The position numbers and the translations under genes are program-made. Under the pieces are notes generated by a model. It searched no databases and was not told where the DNA came from. It saw nothing but the letters and a program-made list of their open reading frames with translations. 64,000 nucleotides of DNA from Micropterus salmoides (Eukaryota > Chordata > Actinopteri > Centrarchiformes > Centrarchidae), in assembly GCF_014851395.1 (NCBI RefSeq), contig NW_024041373.1:5098122-5162121 (forward strand), written 5' to 3'. Positions 11,083 through 21,045 of this stretch are shown piece after piece; positions within the stretch are counted from its first letter, which is position 1, and each line of letters opens with the position of its first letter.

Positions 11083-11510
11083 TGTGGTGTCCGAACGATA
11101 ATGCTGCGATGATGTGTTGAGAAGAAATCCGCTTGACACTGTTCTTGATTATCAAAGTTTATTACATCAAAGAATTCAGCATCAATTACAAGCTCTGCAG
11201 CAGCTTGGAGAGTGACCCAGCCCGATAACCACTCTGTCTCTCTGTACATCGAACACAGCTTATATAGGACATGTTTAGGTCTCTGCTAAATACCATATAA
11301 GGGCACAGTCCCTTCATACACACTAACCTCTACTCCCCCTACCACTGGGTCAGAGGTCAAATTTCATAGTAGGGTTCACTCTTTGCACACCCATCAATCA
11401 TTACTTCCCCTTAAGGGTTCACTGTCCCTCTCACCAGCTGCAGAGCATTATGTTAAACTGTAATGGCCGGATACACGTAATGGCCAGATGCACATATGTT
11501 ATACACCACA
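11083..11510 (-). repeat. Retroviral 5' LTR (428 bp)
   Basis: The LTR is bounded by a perfect 8-bp inverted repeat, TGTGGTGT at 11083-11090 and ACACCACA at 11503-11510. On the minus strand a TATATAA box lies at 11260-11266 and an AATAAA signal at 11158-11163, giving a plausible U3-R-U5 order. The PBS follows directly. No second LTR is inside the window, so LTR divergence (age) cannot be measured here. Confidence 0.9.
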
Positions 11511-12790
11511 CTCTCTTAACTATTATATTTTAATTTTCTCGGGTTTTGTGTTTAACTTGATCAGTACAATTGATCACATAGGCCACAAACAAAATAATCT
11601 TATCCACTGACAGTATTTGCGTATTTGTTTTCTCTGTTTGACCTGCGTCTATTCTCGACACCTGGATAACATTGTCAGTATCAACCCTTCCTCTTTGTCC
11701 TTGTACTTTCTTCACTGCTTCTGCATAACTTATGTTGTTAACTGTTTTAATCTGCTGTATTTCCACAGCCCTCTTCCTGACTTCACATCCACCATATGTT
11801 ACCCTGTGTTGGCCACCACAATTACAACATTTATCCTGCACATTTTCCTTACATTCTTCTACTCTGTGCTCACCTCCGCATTTGGGACATCTCTGCTTCC
11901 CTTTGCAAACTGCTGCTATATATGCTGCTATACACCAACAGACGTAAAAACTCTTTCGTCCCCCTGGCCATCAGACTGTACAACAGCTCCTAGTCATGGC
12001 AGGGAGGACAATAGACAAAAGAACAATTTCTACTTCCATCTGTACTCTTTACTTCCATTTGCACTCCATCTGTACTGTTTACGGTTTTGCACTGTTTACT
12101 GTGGCGACTGTGTTATAAGTTGTTAATATTTCATTTTAATATAGGTTTAATGTATGTATATTTCGTATGCTACTGGATACTTGAATTTCCCTCAGGATAA
12201 ATAAAGTATCTATATATCTATCTATCTATGCCCATACCTCTGGCTTTTGTAACAGCGTGGTGGTGGAGGAATATAGGGCCTAACTTTCTGGAAGTAAAGA
12301 CTCCTGAAACTCCAGAAGAGCAGACAAGCTCTCAACCCTTTTACCATTCATTGTTCTCAACAGTCTCTTAATTCTACTCACCTCGCCTCCACTAATACTG
12401 CGCTTGAGTTTCTCCATGTCTTCTTCTACAGGAAACCTGTTATCACTCCCCTTGTTACTCTACTCTCACCCAAAGTCTTTCTCTCACTAATTATTTTCTT
12501 GCACACACTTTCGACTTGCAAGGCTTAATTTTTCTGTTCCTCCGTTTTGCATGTTACCAACAAGCTTCCGTCTCTCAAAATCTTTGCCATTTGCACATCT
12601 CCTAGCTTCTTTTTTAATTCCCTAGATACTGCTATTGGACTTAAACCAACATGCTCGTCTTCTTTTCTAAACTTTTGAGCCCAGAAAATGGGGGCTTGTT
12701 TGTTCTTTTCTGAATTCTACCATTTCTCAGTACGAGTGTGTTCAAACATTTCGCTCCAAAATCCACCTTTCCAGCCTCTATTTTTTGGAG
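11511..12790 (-). pseudogene. LINE ORF1 (RRM-like plus CCHC), broken by two insertions
   Basis: Minus-strand pieces encode an ORF1 nucleic-acid-binding protein of a non-LTR retrotransposon (jockey/I/Tx1-like). From ~12700 downwards, frames give an RRM-like region, then a proline-rich PYIPPPPRCYK linker leading into a CCHC knuckle. After an interruption at ~11930-12228 the protein continues through CKGKQRCPKCGG and KCCNCGG knuckles (about 11905-11820) and on to 11530. The knuckle array is the standard single-strand nucleic-acid-binding module of such ORF1 proteins. The frame is split by a LINE 3' end and cut by the retroviral LTR at 11510, and there are extra frameshifts. The continuation would lie left of the provirus, outside the window. 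Confidence 0.75.
11930..12228 (+). mobile_element. 5'-truncated LINE 3' end with (ATCT)n tail (L2/Rex-like)
   Basis: The fragment encodes the C-terminal tail typical of fish L2-type LINE ORF2 (NSFVPLAIRLYNSS, ~11945-11990, then stop), a short 3' UTR ending in TGAATTTCCCTCAGGAT and AATAAAGT, and a (TCTA)n tail at ~12204-12228. It interrupts the minus-strand ORF1 exactly between the codons flanking one zinc knuckle. Confidence 0.75.
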
Positions 12791-13521
12791 TAGTTACCTA
12801 CTAGTAGTTACCTAGTAGGCCTATGTATTTTCAGTGATGTCTTTCAAAGATGGTTTCATAATGCAATCTTGTGTTTTGCTTCATCATATATAATTACACG
12901 CCATGGTATTGATTTTGAACCACTGCCTCACATAACATGAAAGCTGCTGAAATTTATTTGAATATTGCTGTTAAGATATTATTAGGCTAAGAAAAAATGC
13001 TAATATTCAAATTAAATTAAGATGTGTGACCTCTGTAGTCACACTCTGGTAATTAATTGGGTCACATAACATGAAAGTAATAGAATATAAGAAGGATCTC
13101 ATTATGAAAATATATTATTTTCTAAAAAAAATCTATTTAAATATGTATCTAAAATAACCAAATGACAAATTAATAATCAAAATAAGTGTGCAACATGGGG
13201 CTATTTTAGTGTAAAGTTTTATTAAAATTCCCAAATGGTCAGGAAAGTTACCATGGAGCGACTGAAAAATAAACACAGCATCCATTTAAAACAGTAACTT
13301 AGCCTACTTCATTACTAACTAGTTCATTACTAAAATGTCCCAGCGGTGAAGGTAGAGGTAAACACAAGATTACAGGGAGTAAGAAGGTCTGGATCTGAAT
13401 GTCAATCAAATCTTAAACTTAAAACTTACTTCACCACAGTACTGTATGTTCAACTGATTCTGGCTGATTACAGTAGGTGCATAAATCATTTGGGTGTGCT
13501 ATAAAGAGTTCAAGCCCGTAT
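12791..13521. other. No gene seen
   Basis: AT-rich sequence with no open frame or repeat that I recognise, ending at the target-site copy of the solo LTR. Confidence 0.5.
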
Positions 13522-14164
13522 TGTTAGGAGTGTGGTATTTGTGTTCATGTCTTTCCTGTTTAAGTCTGTTTTTGGTTCTATGTTTCTCTGTAGTCTTGTT
13601 CAGTTAGTTCCTAGTCCTGTACGTTAGTTAATATCTTTTGTGTTTACTCCTGGTCTTGTGTTCCCTGTTTAGTCTTGTGTATTCCCTTGTTCTTTTACTG
13701 TTTCTTTTTAGCTCTGTCGCATTCTTGGTTATTCACTCTGCCCCCCCTTGTCTGCTTGTCTAAGTGCTCTCTCTGTTGTCTCTGCCTGCCTCTCTGTTTT
13801 TCTGCTGTCTCTCTGCCTGCCTCGTTAGCCTCATGTCTGTCACCTGTGTTGCTGCCGCCCTGCTCGTTATCCCTGGTATATATGTGTGGTCTTTCTGTTC
13901 AGCCCTTGTCTGGTCATTGTTCGTGTTACTTTCTATGTGCGTTATGATCCCTCATTGTCTGCCTACTCGTCGTGTTTCCCTGCACCGTTGGATTTCTGTT
14001 TGGACAGCTTTTGTGTTTCTGGACTTTGTCATCAGCCACTCAGTTTGAAGGTGTGCTCGCTTTTTGTTGCTTGGAATAAACCATCTTTACCTGCTAGCCT
14101 ACGTGTCCTGCGTTTGGGTCCTCCAACTTGCTCTACTCTGCCATAACCACCACTGAACGTAACA
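13522..14164 (+). repeat. Solo LTR with 5-bp target duplication
   Basis: The element begins TGTTAGG and ends CGTAACA, with AATAAACC near its 3' end (~14073) and the signature GCGTTTGGGTCC (14111-14122). CGTAT occurs on both sides (13517-13521 and 14165-14169), giving a perfect 5-bp target-site duplication. Two related copies lie at 35214-35891 and ~58883. It has no coding capacity. TG...CA ends, a polyA signal and a 5-bp duplication point to a solo LTR of a retrovirus- or gypsy-type element. Confidence 0.8.
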
Positions 14165-14489
14165 CGTATATCCTATCCTCACGTGGGTAATGATGGTTTC
14201 CTTTGATTCCTGCCATGCATTCTTACACTGCCAACATGCATTGGAATAGTATAGAGATGCAGTCCATCTTTACTTACTTATCAGGCGCGCGGGCCCAAGT
14301 TGCAGTAGCACACCCTTGTTAATGACTCACATAGAGCTATGCAACATCATCACCTTTTTTTAGTGTGGAATAATACAGACACTTCTCTCTAGGAAATCTT
14401 TGTATATTATGAGATTTAAGATTGATTGAACCAGGTTGTAGTAATAAAATAAAATGTATTTGTGACGGAAAGGCAAGAGCAGTCATCCC

Positions 14490-14575
14490 ACCCAGATTTG
14501 AACCTGGGTCTACAGGGTACAAACATGCAACTTGACCACAACGCCAAAGACCCAGGCTTGTTGGTATGGCAGTCA
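14490..14575 (-). repeat. tRNA-derived SINE head (A and B boxes)
   Basis: The minus strand has an A-box-like TGGCGTTGTGGTCAA (14546-14532) and a B-box-like GGTTCAAATCTGG (14504-14492), spaced as in tRNA genes, but it does not fold as a full tRNA by eye. Most likely a tRNA-derived SINE or tRNA pseudogene. Confidence 0.5.
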
Positions 14576-14959
14576 CACAGCAGAACGCGATGATGGCTGA
14601 TGGAAACCATGGCAGACTGGGTGAATGAATGAAGCTGGCGTGACTGGCTTGGAGTTAGGTTAAGAGCAGGCGGGCAGGCAGAAGAGCGAGGTGTTCTGGT
14701 ACGAAGAACGACGGAGTTACTCGGAGAAGCAAACCAACAACTATGAGGAAAACCCAAAGACTAGAACATTCACAATGTCAATCTGACAGTAACCACCACA
14801 GTAGCTAACTGAAGAATCTGGCAACGAATGACTAGAAAACTGGGCTTGATATACTGCAGGGCTGATGAGCTGATGAGAAGCAGGAGTGTGTCACTGACTC
14901 TAACTACGATACTTGGAGGAGAGAAAGTAATAGCCATACCCACAGCACACAGACACAGG

Positions 14960-16449
14960 GGCTGTGTCCGAAAAGTATAAACAAAATCTCCTTTCCTAAA
15001 CATCTTTCCTTGACCTCGATGGAAAACATCATGAGGTCAAGGAAAAATGTGAAGGAGAATTCATAACGACTTAGGAAAAGAGGACCGTGGGGCTAAGGGA
15101 AGCCGACTGCGCTTTTCTAGGCGATGTTACTGAAGTGACCTACCGTGATGAAACTACAATGTTCTGAAGATGGACTACAAAAACCGCATCTGTGACACTG
15201 CACCCCGTGTTGTTTTATAAAGACAGTAAAAAGGCCTAGGCTACAGGGTAGCCTACCAGTTACCAAATAATGGAAAGGGTTGTCACATAGAGAATGCTCA
15301 CACTCACCCTCCTGCCCAACCACATTTATCAACATGAATCCCAATTATTGTATGTAAACACAGTGTGACACACACAGAATGACAGTAACTATGGAGAGAC
15401 AGAGAGAGACAGAGAGAGAGAGCGACCCACCAAGCGAGAGAAGGTGCTGATCAAATATATGCGCTGCGCGCAGCTCTTTCATCAAATAAAGTTTTACCCA
15501 TAGCCCAGTTAAAAAAATAATAATTCGAAAATCAATATGTGGCGGACAGTGTTGATGTGATCAACACTGACTGCAGAATGATCATTGCCTTTATTTTAAG
15601 GTGAGGGTGTCAGCATCTGTGACTGAAATAAAATTAATTAATGATATTGCTGAAGGCTGCAATACATAACGTGAGCCTACACGCTGCAACATTATCCTCA
15701 CTTTGATCATTTTACAAGACTATAACAGCTTGCATATAGGTCTCAGTTATTGTTGACAGTTCAAGACAAAGGCTATGCATTTTAGCAAGTTATGGCGTAA
15801 GAGAACTGCGATGGACTGGCGACCTGTCCAGGGTGTACCCTGCCTTTCGCCCGATGTCAGCTGGGATTGGCTCCAGCCCCCCGCGATCCTGTAAGCAGGA
15901 TAAGCGGTTGACGATGGATGGATGGCGTAAGAGAAAAAAGGCTTAATAGCCAATGGTAACTTGATCAACATCCTTTATCCATCATGGTCTGCGATTTCTT
16001 TTTTTTGTTGTTGTAGAAAATAAAACACTTTATAGCATATTTCAACAATCGAAGTGAAAATAGTGTTGAAACAGATTACAGCAAATCCAAAAGAAAACAA
16101 ACCAAAAGAAAGAAGGAAATTGTGAGTCTTATTCAAGAATCATAATGTGCGTCTGTATTGCTAGGATTTTGCTAAATGTGGTCGATTGATTTTATCATTT
16201 GAGTTTGAGAACGTGCATCGCTTTAAATGTTGCGGCCACAAGGAATTGTGGGACGGCATTATCTCCTTTCTTTTCATAAAGGTAGGTGTACCCTATGCTA
16301 AAGGAGATATGAAAGGAAGCATTGAGGCACCTTTCCTTAGCTTTTAGAGAATTCGAACAGTTCTTATCATGGCTGCCACTGAAATACTTCTGGGTCATTT
16401 TACTCAGTTAGGAAACTTCCTAAGCAAAAAAGACTTTTCGGACGCAGCC
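14960..16449. mobile_element. TIR DNA transposon remnant with 3-bp target duplication
   Basis: Ends are inverted: GGCTGTGTCCGAAAAGT at 14960-14976 and its near-exact reverse complement at 16433-16449, flanked by AGG on both sides (14957-14959, 16450-16452). The interior has no transposase that I can recognise and holds a LINE-like repeat at ~15806-15930. The same TIR core (GGCTGTGT-CGAAA) and 3-bp duplication recur at 61041-61670. Confidence 0.62.
15806..15930 (+). repeat. Dispersed fish repeat with (TGGA)n tail
   Basis: GATGGACTGGCGACCTGTCC through GATAAGCGG and a GATGGATGG tail is a very common teleost interspersed 3'-end sequence, probably a LINE/SINE tail. An inverted relative lies at 26800-26925. 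Confidence 0.65.
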
Positions 16450-16489
16450 AGGGCCTTTCCAGAAGTATTTACTACTCCATCCCCTAAAT

Positions 16490-17905
16490 TCAATTCAATT
16501 CAATTTTATTTATATAGTGCCAAATCACAACAACAGTTATCTCACAGCGCTTTTCATAAAAGAGCAGGTCTAGACCATACTCTATGATGCTATTTACAGA
16601 AGCCCAACAGTTCCCACCAAGAGCAAGCACTAGGCGACAGAGGCAAGGAAAAACTTCCTTTTAAGAGGCAGAAACCTCGAGCAGAACCATGGCTCAGGGT
16701 GGGCGGCCATCTGATTTTATTTAATTTAAGAGATATTTTTAATATATATTTTTTTAACACCCACACACACACTTACTGTATTATTATTTTATTTTTAATA
16801 TTTGTATTTTTTAACACACACACACACACTTACTGTATCATTTCTTTATTTTATATTTAATATATTTTTATTTTTTTAACACACACACACGCTTACTGTT
16901 TTATTTCTTTATTTATTTTAATTTATAATATTTTTTCTTTTTTTTTAAAACAAATACGCTTTGATTACTTTACGCTTTAATTACTTTACGCTTTAATTAC
17001 TTGTTTAATGAAATGTATGGGGCTGATTGTTCTTATGTAGTATGTATGATGCTTTGGCAATATTGTTGTTACACATTCATGCCAAAAAAGCTAATTTGAA
17101 TTTGAATTTGAGAGGATGGAAGGAGAGAGAGGGGAGGGAGGCAGCCTACACAATATACACACAGAGGTACAGACAGTAAAGGTGAGGTTGCTATAGACTG
17201 AATGAATAATGGTACAGATATTTATAGTAGTGTTAATGATAACAATCATAATGTTAATGATTATAATAACAATAATAACAATAGGACTAGTAACAATAGT
17301 CAGGTGACCCGCAACCACAGATACAGACTCCCACAGCTCCAGAGCCAGAAACACCTGCAGGAAGTGATAGGAGGAGAGAGGAGAGGGACGAGAAAGTTGT
17401 GTTAACATGCAATAATGGGATGAGGTTGCATACAGAGGGAGAGCTAGTAGAGGAGAGAGGAGCTCAGTGCATCATAGGAAATCCCCCCGGCAGTCTAGGC
17501 CTATAGCAGCATAACTAAGGGATGGTTCAGGACTCACCTGAGCCAGCCCTAACTATAAGCTTTATCAAAGAGGAAAGTCTTAAGCCTACTCTTAAATGTG
17601 GAGATGGTGTCTGCCTCCTGAACCCAAACTGGAACCTGGTTCCACAGGAGAGGAGCTTGATAGCTGAACGCTCTGGCTCCTAGTCTACTTTTGGAGACTC
17701 ACAAGTAACCCTGCATTCTGGGAGCGCAGTGCTCTGGTGGGGTAGTAAGGTACTATGAGCTCTTTAAGATAAGATGGTGCCTGACCATTAAGAGCTTTGT
17801 AGGTAAGAAGAATGATTTTAAATTCTATTCTGGAATTTACTGGAAGCCAGTACAGAGAAGCTAACACAGGAGAAATGCGGCCTACGAATGGATACGGCCG
17901 CAAAA
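16490..17905 (-). pseudogene. 5'-truncated LINE: ORF2 C-terminus and 3' UTR
   Basis: On the minus strand, codons at 17903-17685 encode the C-terminal ORF2 block common in fish LINEs (LYWLPV, then LLTYKALNGQAPSYL, then LRSQNAGLL). Frames further down continue a degenerate C-terminus. The long 3' UTR ends at ~16490 in ATATAAATAAAATTGAATTG, the GAATT-type tail of a widespread teleost LINE. AT-rich tandem repeats at 16735-16990 lie inside the UTR. No RT catalytic core remains. Family (L2-like) is inferred. Confidence 0.7.
16735..16995. repeat. AT-rich tandem repeats
   Basis: About three imperfect copies of an ~85-bp unit containing TTTAACACACACACAC and CTTACTGT, followed by three 17-bp copies of TTACTTTACGCTTTAA-type sequence. 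Confidence 0.7.
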
Positions 17906-18690
17906 GGCCGAACCGACTGTTGTTAAATGAGACGGTCTGGTCTACGGAGGACTGTCTATTGCGTCATCAACTGACCCTGCCCATACCCACGTGTGGGGGG
18001 AAGCGCCGCTCCTGTCGCCTAGCAACCTTCATAGCTGCGGTCCACCGGCATGGAGACGAATTTGGAGACTAATATTTTAATATTGTGGATTGTAAAGAGG
18101 CCAGAGGCCTGGCCAGGTGATCCACTCAGGCAAAATCACTCAATAGGAGGAAGGCCAAGGCTGGTGAAGATCCGTCAAATATCAGCTCTTTCAAAAACCA
18201 TCCAGTCCTTTGAGTTCAGTAATCCTTTTAGTTAAAAGTTAAGAAAACTTGTTGTATAAAAATATCAAACATCACTTGAGGGAAATGTGATAAAAACAGA
18301 TTTCTGAGAGCCCAAGTCTTGTGACCACACCAGAGGTTGTCTATATCCAGGGTAAAGCCTAAGAAACTAAGAAACATTACATTTTATATGTATTTAGGTA
18401 CTATAGGCTTCTGAAAGCTAACAGTGATGTTAACCACAGTTAACGTAGTTTATTGCTACTGCCATTTCACTTTAACAACATAATTTCATATTTAAAGAAA
18501 ACCTAACCTTACTTTAATATTAAAATATTGACACTGTTTTTGTCATTGATCAGCTAAAGCAAGTTGAATAGAAAGATATACAAGCCTTATCTAACTAAGC
18601 TCTCTACACTTCATAACAGTTGTTCTTCTCCTTGTATCCCTAAACCAGCCCAGGCCCCTGTACTGCAGGATAAATCTGAGTGTTCCAGTG
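17906..18690. other. No gene seen; probable Harbinger 5' flank
   Basis: Unremarkable, moderately AT-rich sequence between the LINE remnant and the Harbinger coding region. Terminal repeats of the Harbinger element were not located by eye. Confidence 0.4.
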
Positions 18691-18702
18691 CTGGACTGGT
18701 TT

Positions 18703-19536
18703 TTTTTACCAAGCTGGATTTCCGGTTGAGCAGGGAGGCCCTGGGAGTGCTACTGGGCCTCCTAAACCAGGAACGGAGACACGGATGGGGTGCCACGATT
18801 GAGAACCTGGTGTTTCTCTTCTTGCTAGCAAGTGGGACATCATACAGGCTGGTGTTTGCAATGCCTCGATCCACTGTCCACCGCATCGTCCACAGAGTCA
18901 CTGAGGAGGTGCTGGCCATTCGCCACAAGGTTATCCACCTACCGAAGAGCCAGGATGAGTTACAACCGATATCCCGTGGGTTTGCAGGACTGGCAAGACA
19001 CAGAGCCTTTTTTACCGGCATTTCATCCTTGCAGACGGAGGGTAACCGTGCCTCCGGCACCCACTCCCCCTCATCACTCCTTACAAGAGGCCAATACAAG
19101 GTGTGGGAGCCCAGCGCTTCAACAGCCATCACTCCAGGGCACGCTCCATTGTAGAGCGTGCTTTTGGGATGATGAAGACCAGATTCCGGGCCATCTTGCT
19201 GCAAGCGCTGAAGGTGCACCACACCTTTGTACCTCACGTCAGTATTTTTTTTTAAATTACACTAATGAGTAAATCAACAGACTGATTCATCAAAAAGCAT
19301 AAATGTTTGTTTTTCAGACTGAAATATATTTTTAACCATTTCAGGTCATAACAACATGTGCCATCCTCCACAACATCTGCCTTGGGGCTGGTGACATTGT
19401 GGCCCCAGAGGATGAGCCTGAGGAGGATGAGGGGGAGAACGGTTTGGAGACGGTCAGTGGTGCTCCCTGGCGTGACCAGCTGTCTGCAGAGGTGTCTGCC
19501 CTTGAGGAGGTGCTCCCTGACCACCAATATTTTTAA
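18703..19536 (+). pseudogene. PIF/Harbinger (HARBI1-like) transposase, internally deleted
   Basis: The first part encodes a HARBI1-type helix-turn-helix region (FRLSREALGVLLGLLNQ, then STVHRIVHRVTEEVL) up to RGFAGLARHRAFF. It then jumps to FILADGG, which contains the second catalytic Asp, and continues to the catalytic Glu block ARSIVERAFGMMKTRF. The segment with the first catalytic Asp is missing, so this is an internal deletion, with a TAA just after LADGG. A short intron (about 19240-19344, GT...AG) is followed by a final exon, ITTCAILHNICLGAG to a TAA at 19534-19536. PIF/Harbinger transposases cut and paste DNA with a DDE nuclease; this copy cannot. The Myb-like partner gene lies convergently downstream. 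Confidence 0.82.
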
Positions 19537-19587
19537 CAGGCTAGTAAAAGATCGGTAAATTCTGCCTGTTGAAATATTTTGTGTGAT

Positions 19588-19962
19588 TTATTTTGTCAAA
19601 ATAAGATTGCAAACTAGTATTTTGTGTGCACAGTCTATGTTATATATATTATTATTTAAGGATTCTTTTTCGGCAAGTCTCTCTAGTAGAGAGAACAGCC
19701 TGTCCATCCTCTCTCTGCTCTCCTGTGCTCTCCTCTCCTCTGCCTCTCTCTCCAACCTCATGTCTTCCTTCAGTAGCTGAAGCAGCTCATCCTCTCTGTC
19801 CCTCTTTCTCTTTCTCTTTCTCTTTCTCGGCTGGCTCTCCTCCTCCTCCTCTTCCTCCTCCTGGTCACCCACTGCAGCACTTGGCCCTGGTGTGTCCTCG
19901 GGGATAGAGGCAATTACGACAGGTGGGGTGGTGGAATGCTTCTGTCCCAACACCTCATCCAT
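19588..19962 (-). pseudogene. Harbinger Myb-like partner protein, C-terminal part
   Basis: This minus-strand frame begins MDEVLGQKHST, continues through a Pro-rich region and an acidic (Glu-rich) then basic (KRKRKRKRDR) stretch, and ends in a Glu/Arg-rich coiled coil (REAEERRAQESRERMDRL...LLERL). This is the usual C-terminus of the Myb/SANT-like protein that Harbinger elements carry opposite the transposase; the partner helps transposase reach the nucleus and bind the ends. The N-terminal Myb domain is not seen upstream (19963-20230), so the gene looks truncated. Confidence 0.65.
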
Positions 19963-20235
19963 GAGGACAAACCAGCGTCAAGTTGCAGCAGTGGGCTTCC
20001 TACCTACACCCTCTCCTGACCCCGGACACTTGCAATCCTAAGGCACAGGAAATCAATCAGGGTAAATAACAACAGCAGAAAAACAAATTTCAGCAACTGT
20101 GTTTACTAACGTGCATGACCACGTACAAGGTAAATGTATTATATTAAAACAGAGTTGTAAGATGAATGCACTTTGTAGTTCCCTTTATGCTACACGGTGA
20201 TCGATTTATACAAAAATTATAAAAGCATATATACA

Positions 20236-20939
20236 TGTTACGGCTGCCACTGCCCCACCTGTATTTGCCTGTGCTTTTAAGTAGGCTATCTCGTATGCTG
20301 AGCAGGCTGTGCAAGCCCACGCGGAGGATTGGCTGCACAAGGAGAGAAGGCCCCGCCTACTTCCTGGGTTTCCAGTTACCATGCCCTCGATTGGTGCGGC
20401 ATGCTCTACGGGCCAATCAGATGGAGACCGTGACGACCACCACCTGCTTAAAAGCCTGCTGGGTCTGCCATTCCAGGCAGCAATCTGACCTGAGTTACTT
20501 GCCTTGGGAACGCCTGTCTTAGGGCTTATAGTAGTGTTTTGTAACCTGTGCTAGACTTTGTGTGTTTCACTGTGTGAAGGTAAGAGAGTGGGCCAGGGCT
20601 AAGCTTAGCTATCACTGACACCTTTCTTGCACACACCATAGTTGTTTTATGTTAGCTTTCATCAGGCTCAGGGGTGCTGTGCGTTTTGTGTTGTGTTTTT
20701 CAAATGCCATAGGTTAGTGAGCTTTTGGTTTATTCTTGTTTTGTTAGTATCTCTGTAAGCAGTAATCCTCCTCTTGAGGATCTCCTTTTGTTATAATTGT
20801 TTGTTGATTTCCACAGCACCCATTGGCCCATCCTCTGTTTGTGCTCCACTTGCGTTATTTCAAATAAATACCCTTTCAAACCAACAACATCTGGTTTATG
20901 TTTATGTCCCTATATCCCTAGACACCTCGGGACGTAACA
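20236..20939 (+). repeat. gypsy 5' LTR (704 bp)
   Basis: The LTR begins TGTTACG and ends CGTAACA, a 7-bp inverted repeat. AATAAA lies at 20863-20868. No second copy is present in the window. Confidence 0.82.
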
Positions 20940-20943
20940 TAAG

Positions 20944-20960
20944 TGGGGGCTCGTCCGGGA
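20944..20960 (+). promoter_or_regulatory. Primer-binding site matching tRNA-Pro
   Basis: TGGGGGCTCGTCCGGGA begins 4 nt after the LTR and is the classic tRNA-Pro complement used by many vertebrate retroelements. Confidence 0.9.
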
Positions 20961-21045
20961 TAATCTAATAATTGATTCCGGGGGAAAGGATATTTATTGG
21001 AATAGGGTAAGGGGGCACACTTAATTGATAAGCTGGTACAGCTGA

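Larger units (their letters stand above)
1..11510 (-). mobile_element. Endogenous retrovirus, epsilon/gamma-like, 3' end outside window
   Basis: One minus-strand provirus accounts for this stretch. Read from high to low coordinates it has a 5' LTR (11510-11083), a primer-binding site (11077-11060), a 2.1-kb leader, gag (8941-7160), protease (7091-6507), an extra pre-RT domain, RT/RNase H/integrase (6228-2663) and env (3156-345). The 3' LTR is not visible because the element runs off the left edge; nothing in 1-344 resembles the 11083 LTR start. The RT block (YVDD), DSGA protease and Env layout resemble gamma- and epsilonretroviruses. Gag, pol and env all carry frameshifts or stops, so this copy is defective unless some breaks are assembly errors. 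The right flank continues a LINE ORF1, so the provirus inserted into an older LINE. Family placement is by eye only. Confidence 0.92.

Noticed and set aside
14490..14575. Functional tRNA gene
   Set aside because: A and B boxes are present, but arms do not pair convincingly and no terminator follows; treated as SINE-like.
18611..19237. 208-codon minus-strand frame
   Set aside because: It is antisense to the Harbinger transposase, whose family motifs are all on the plus strand.
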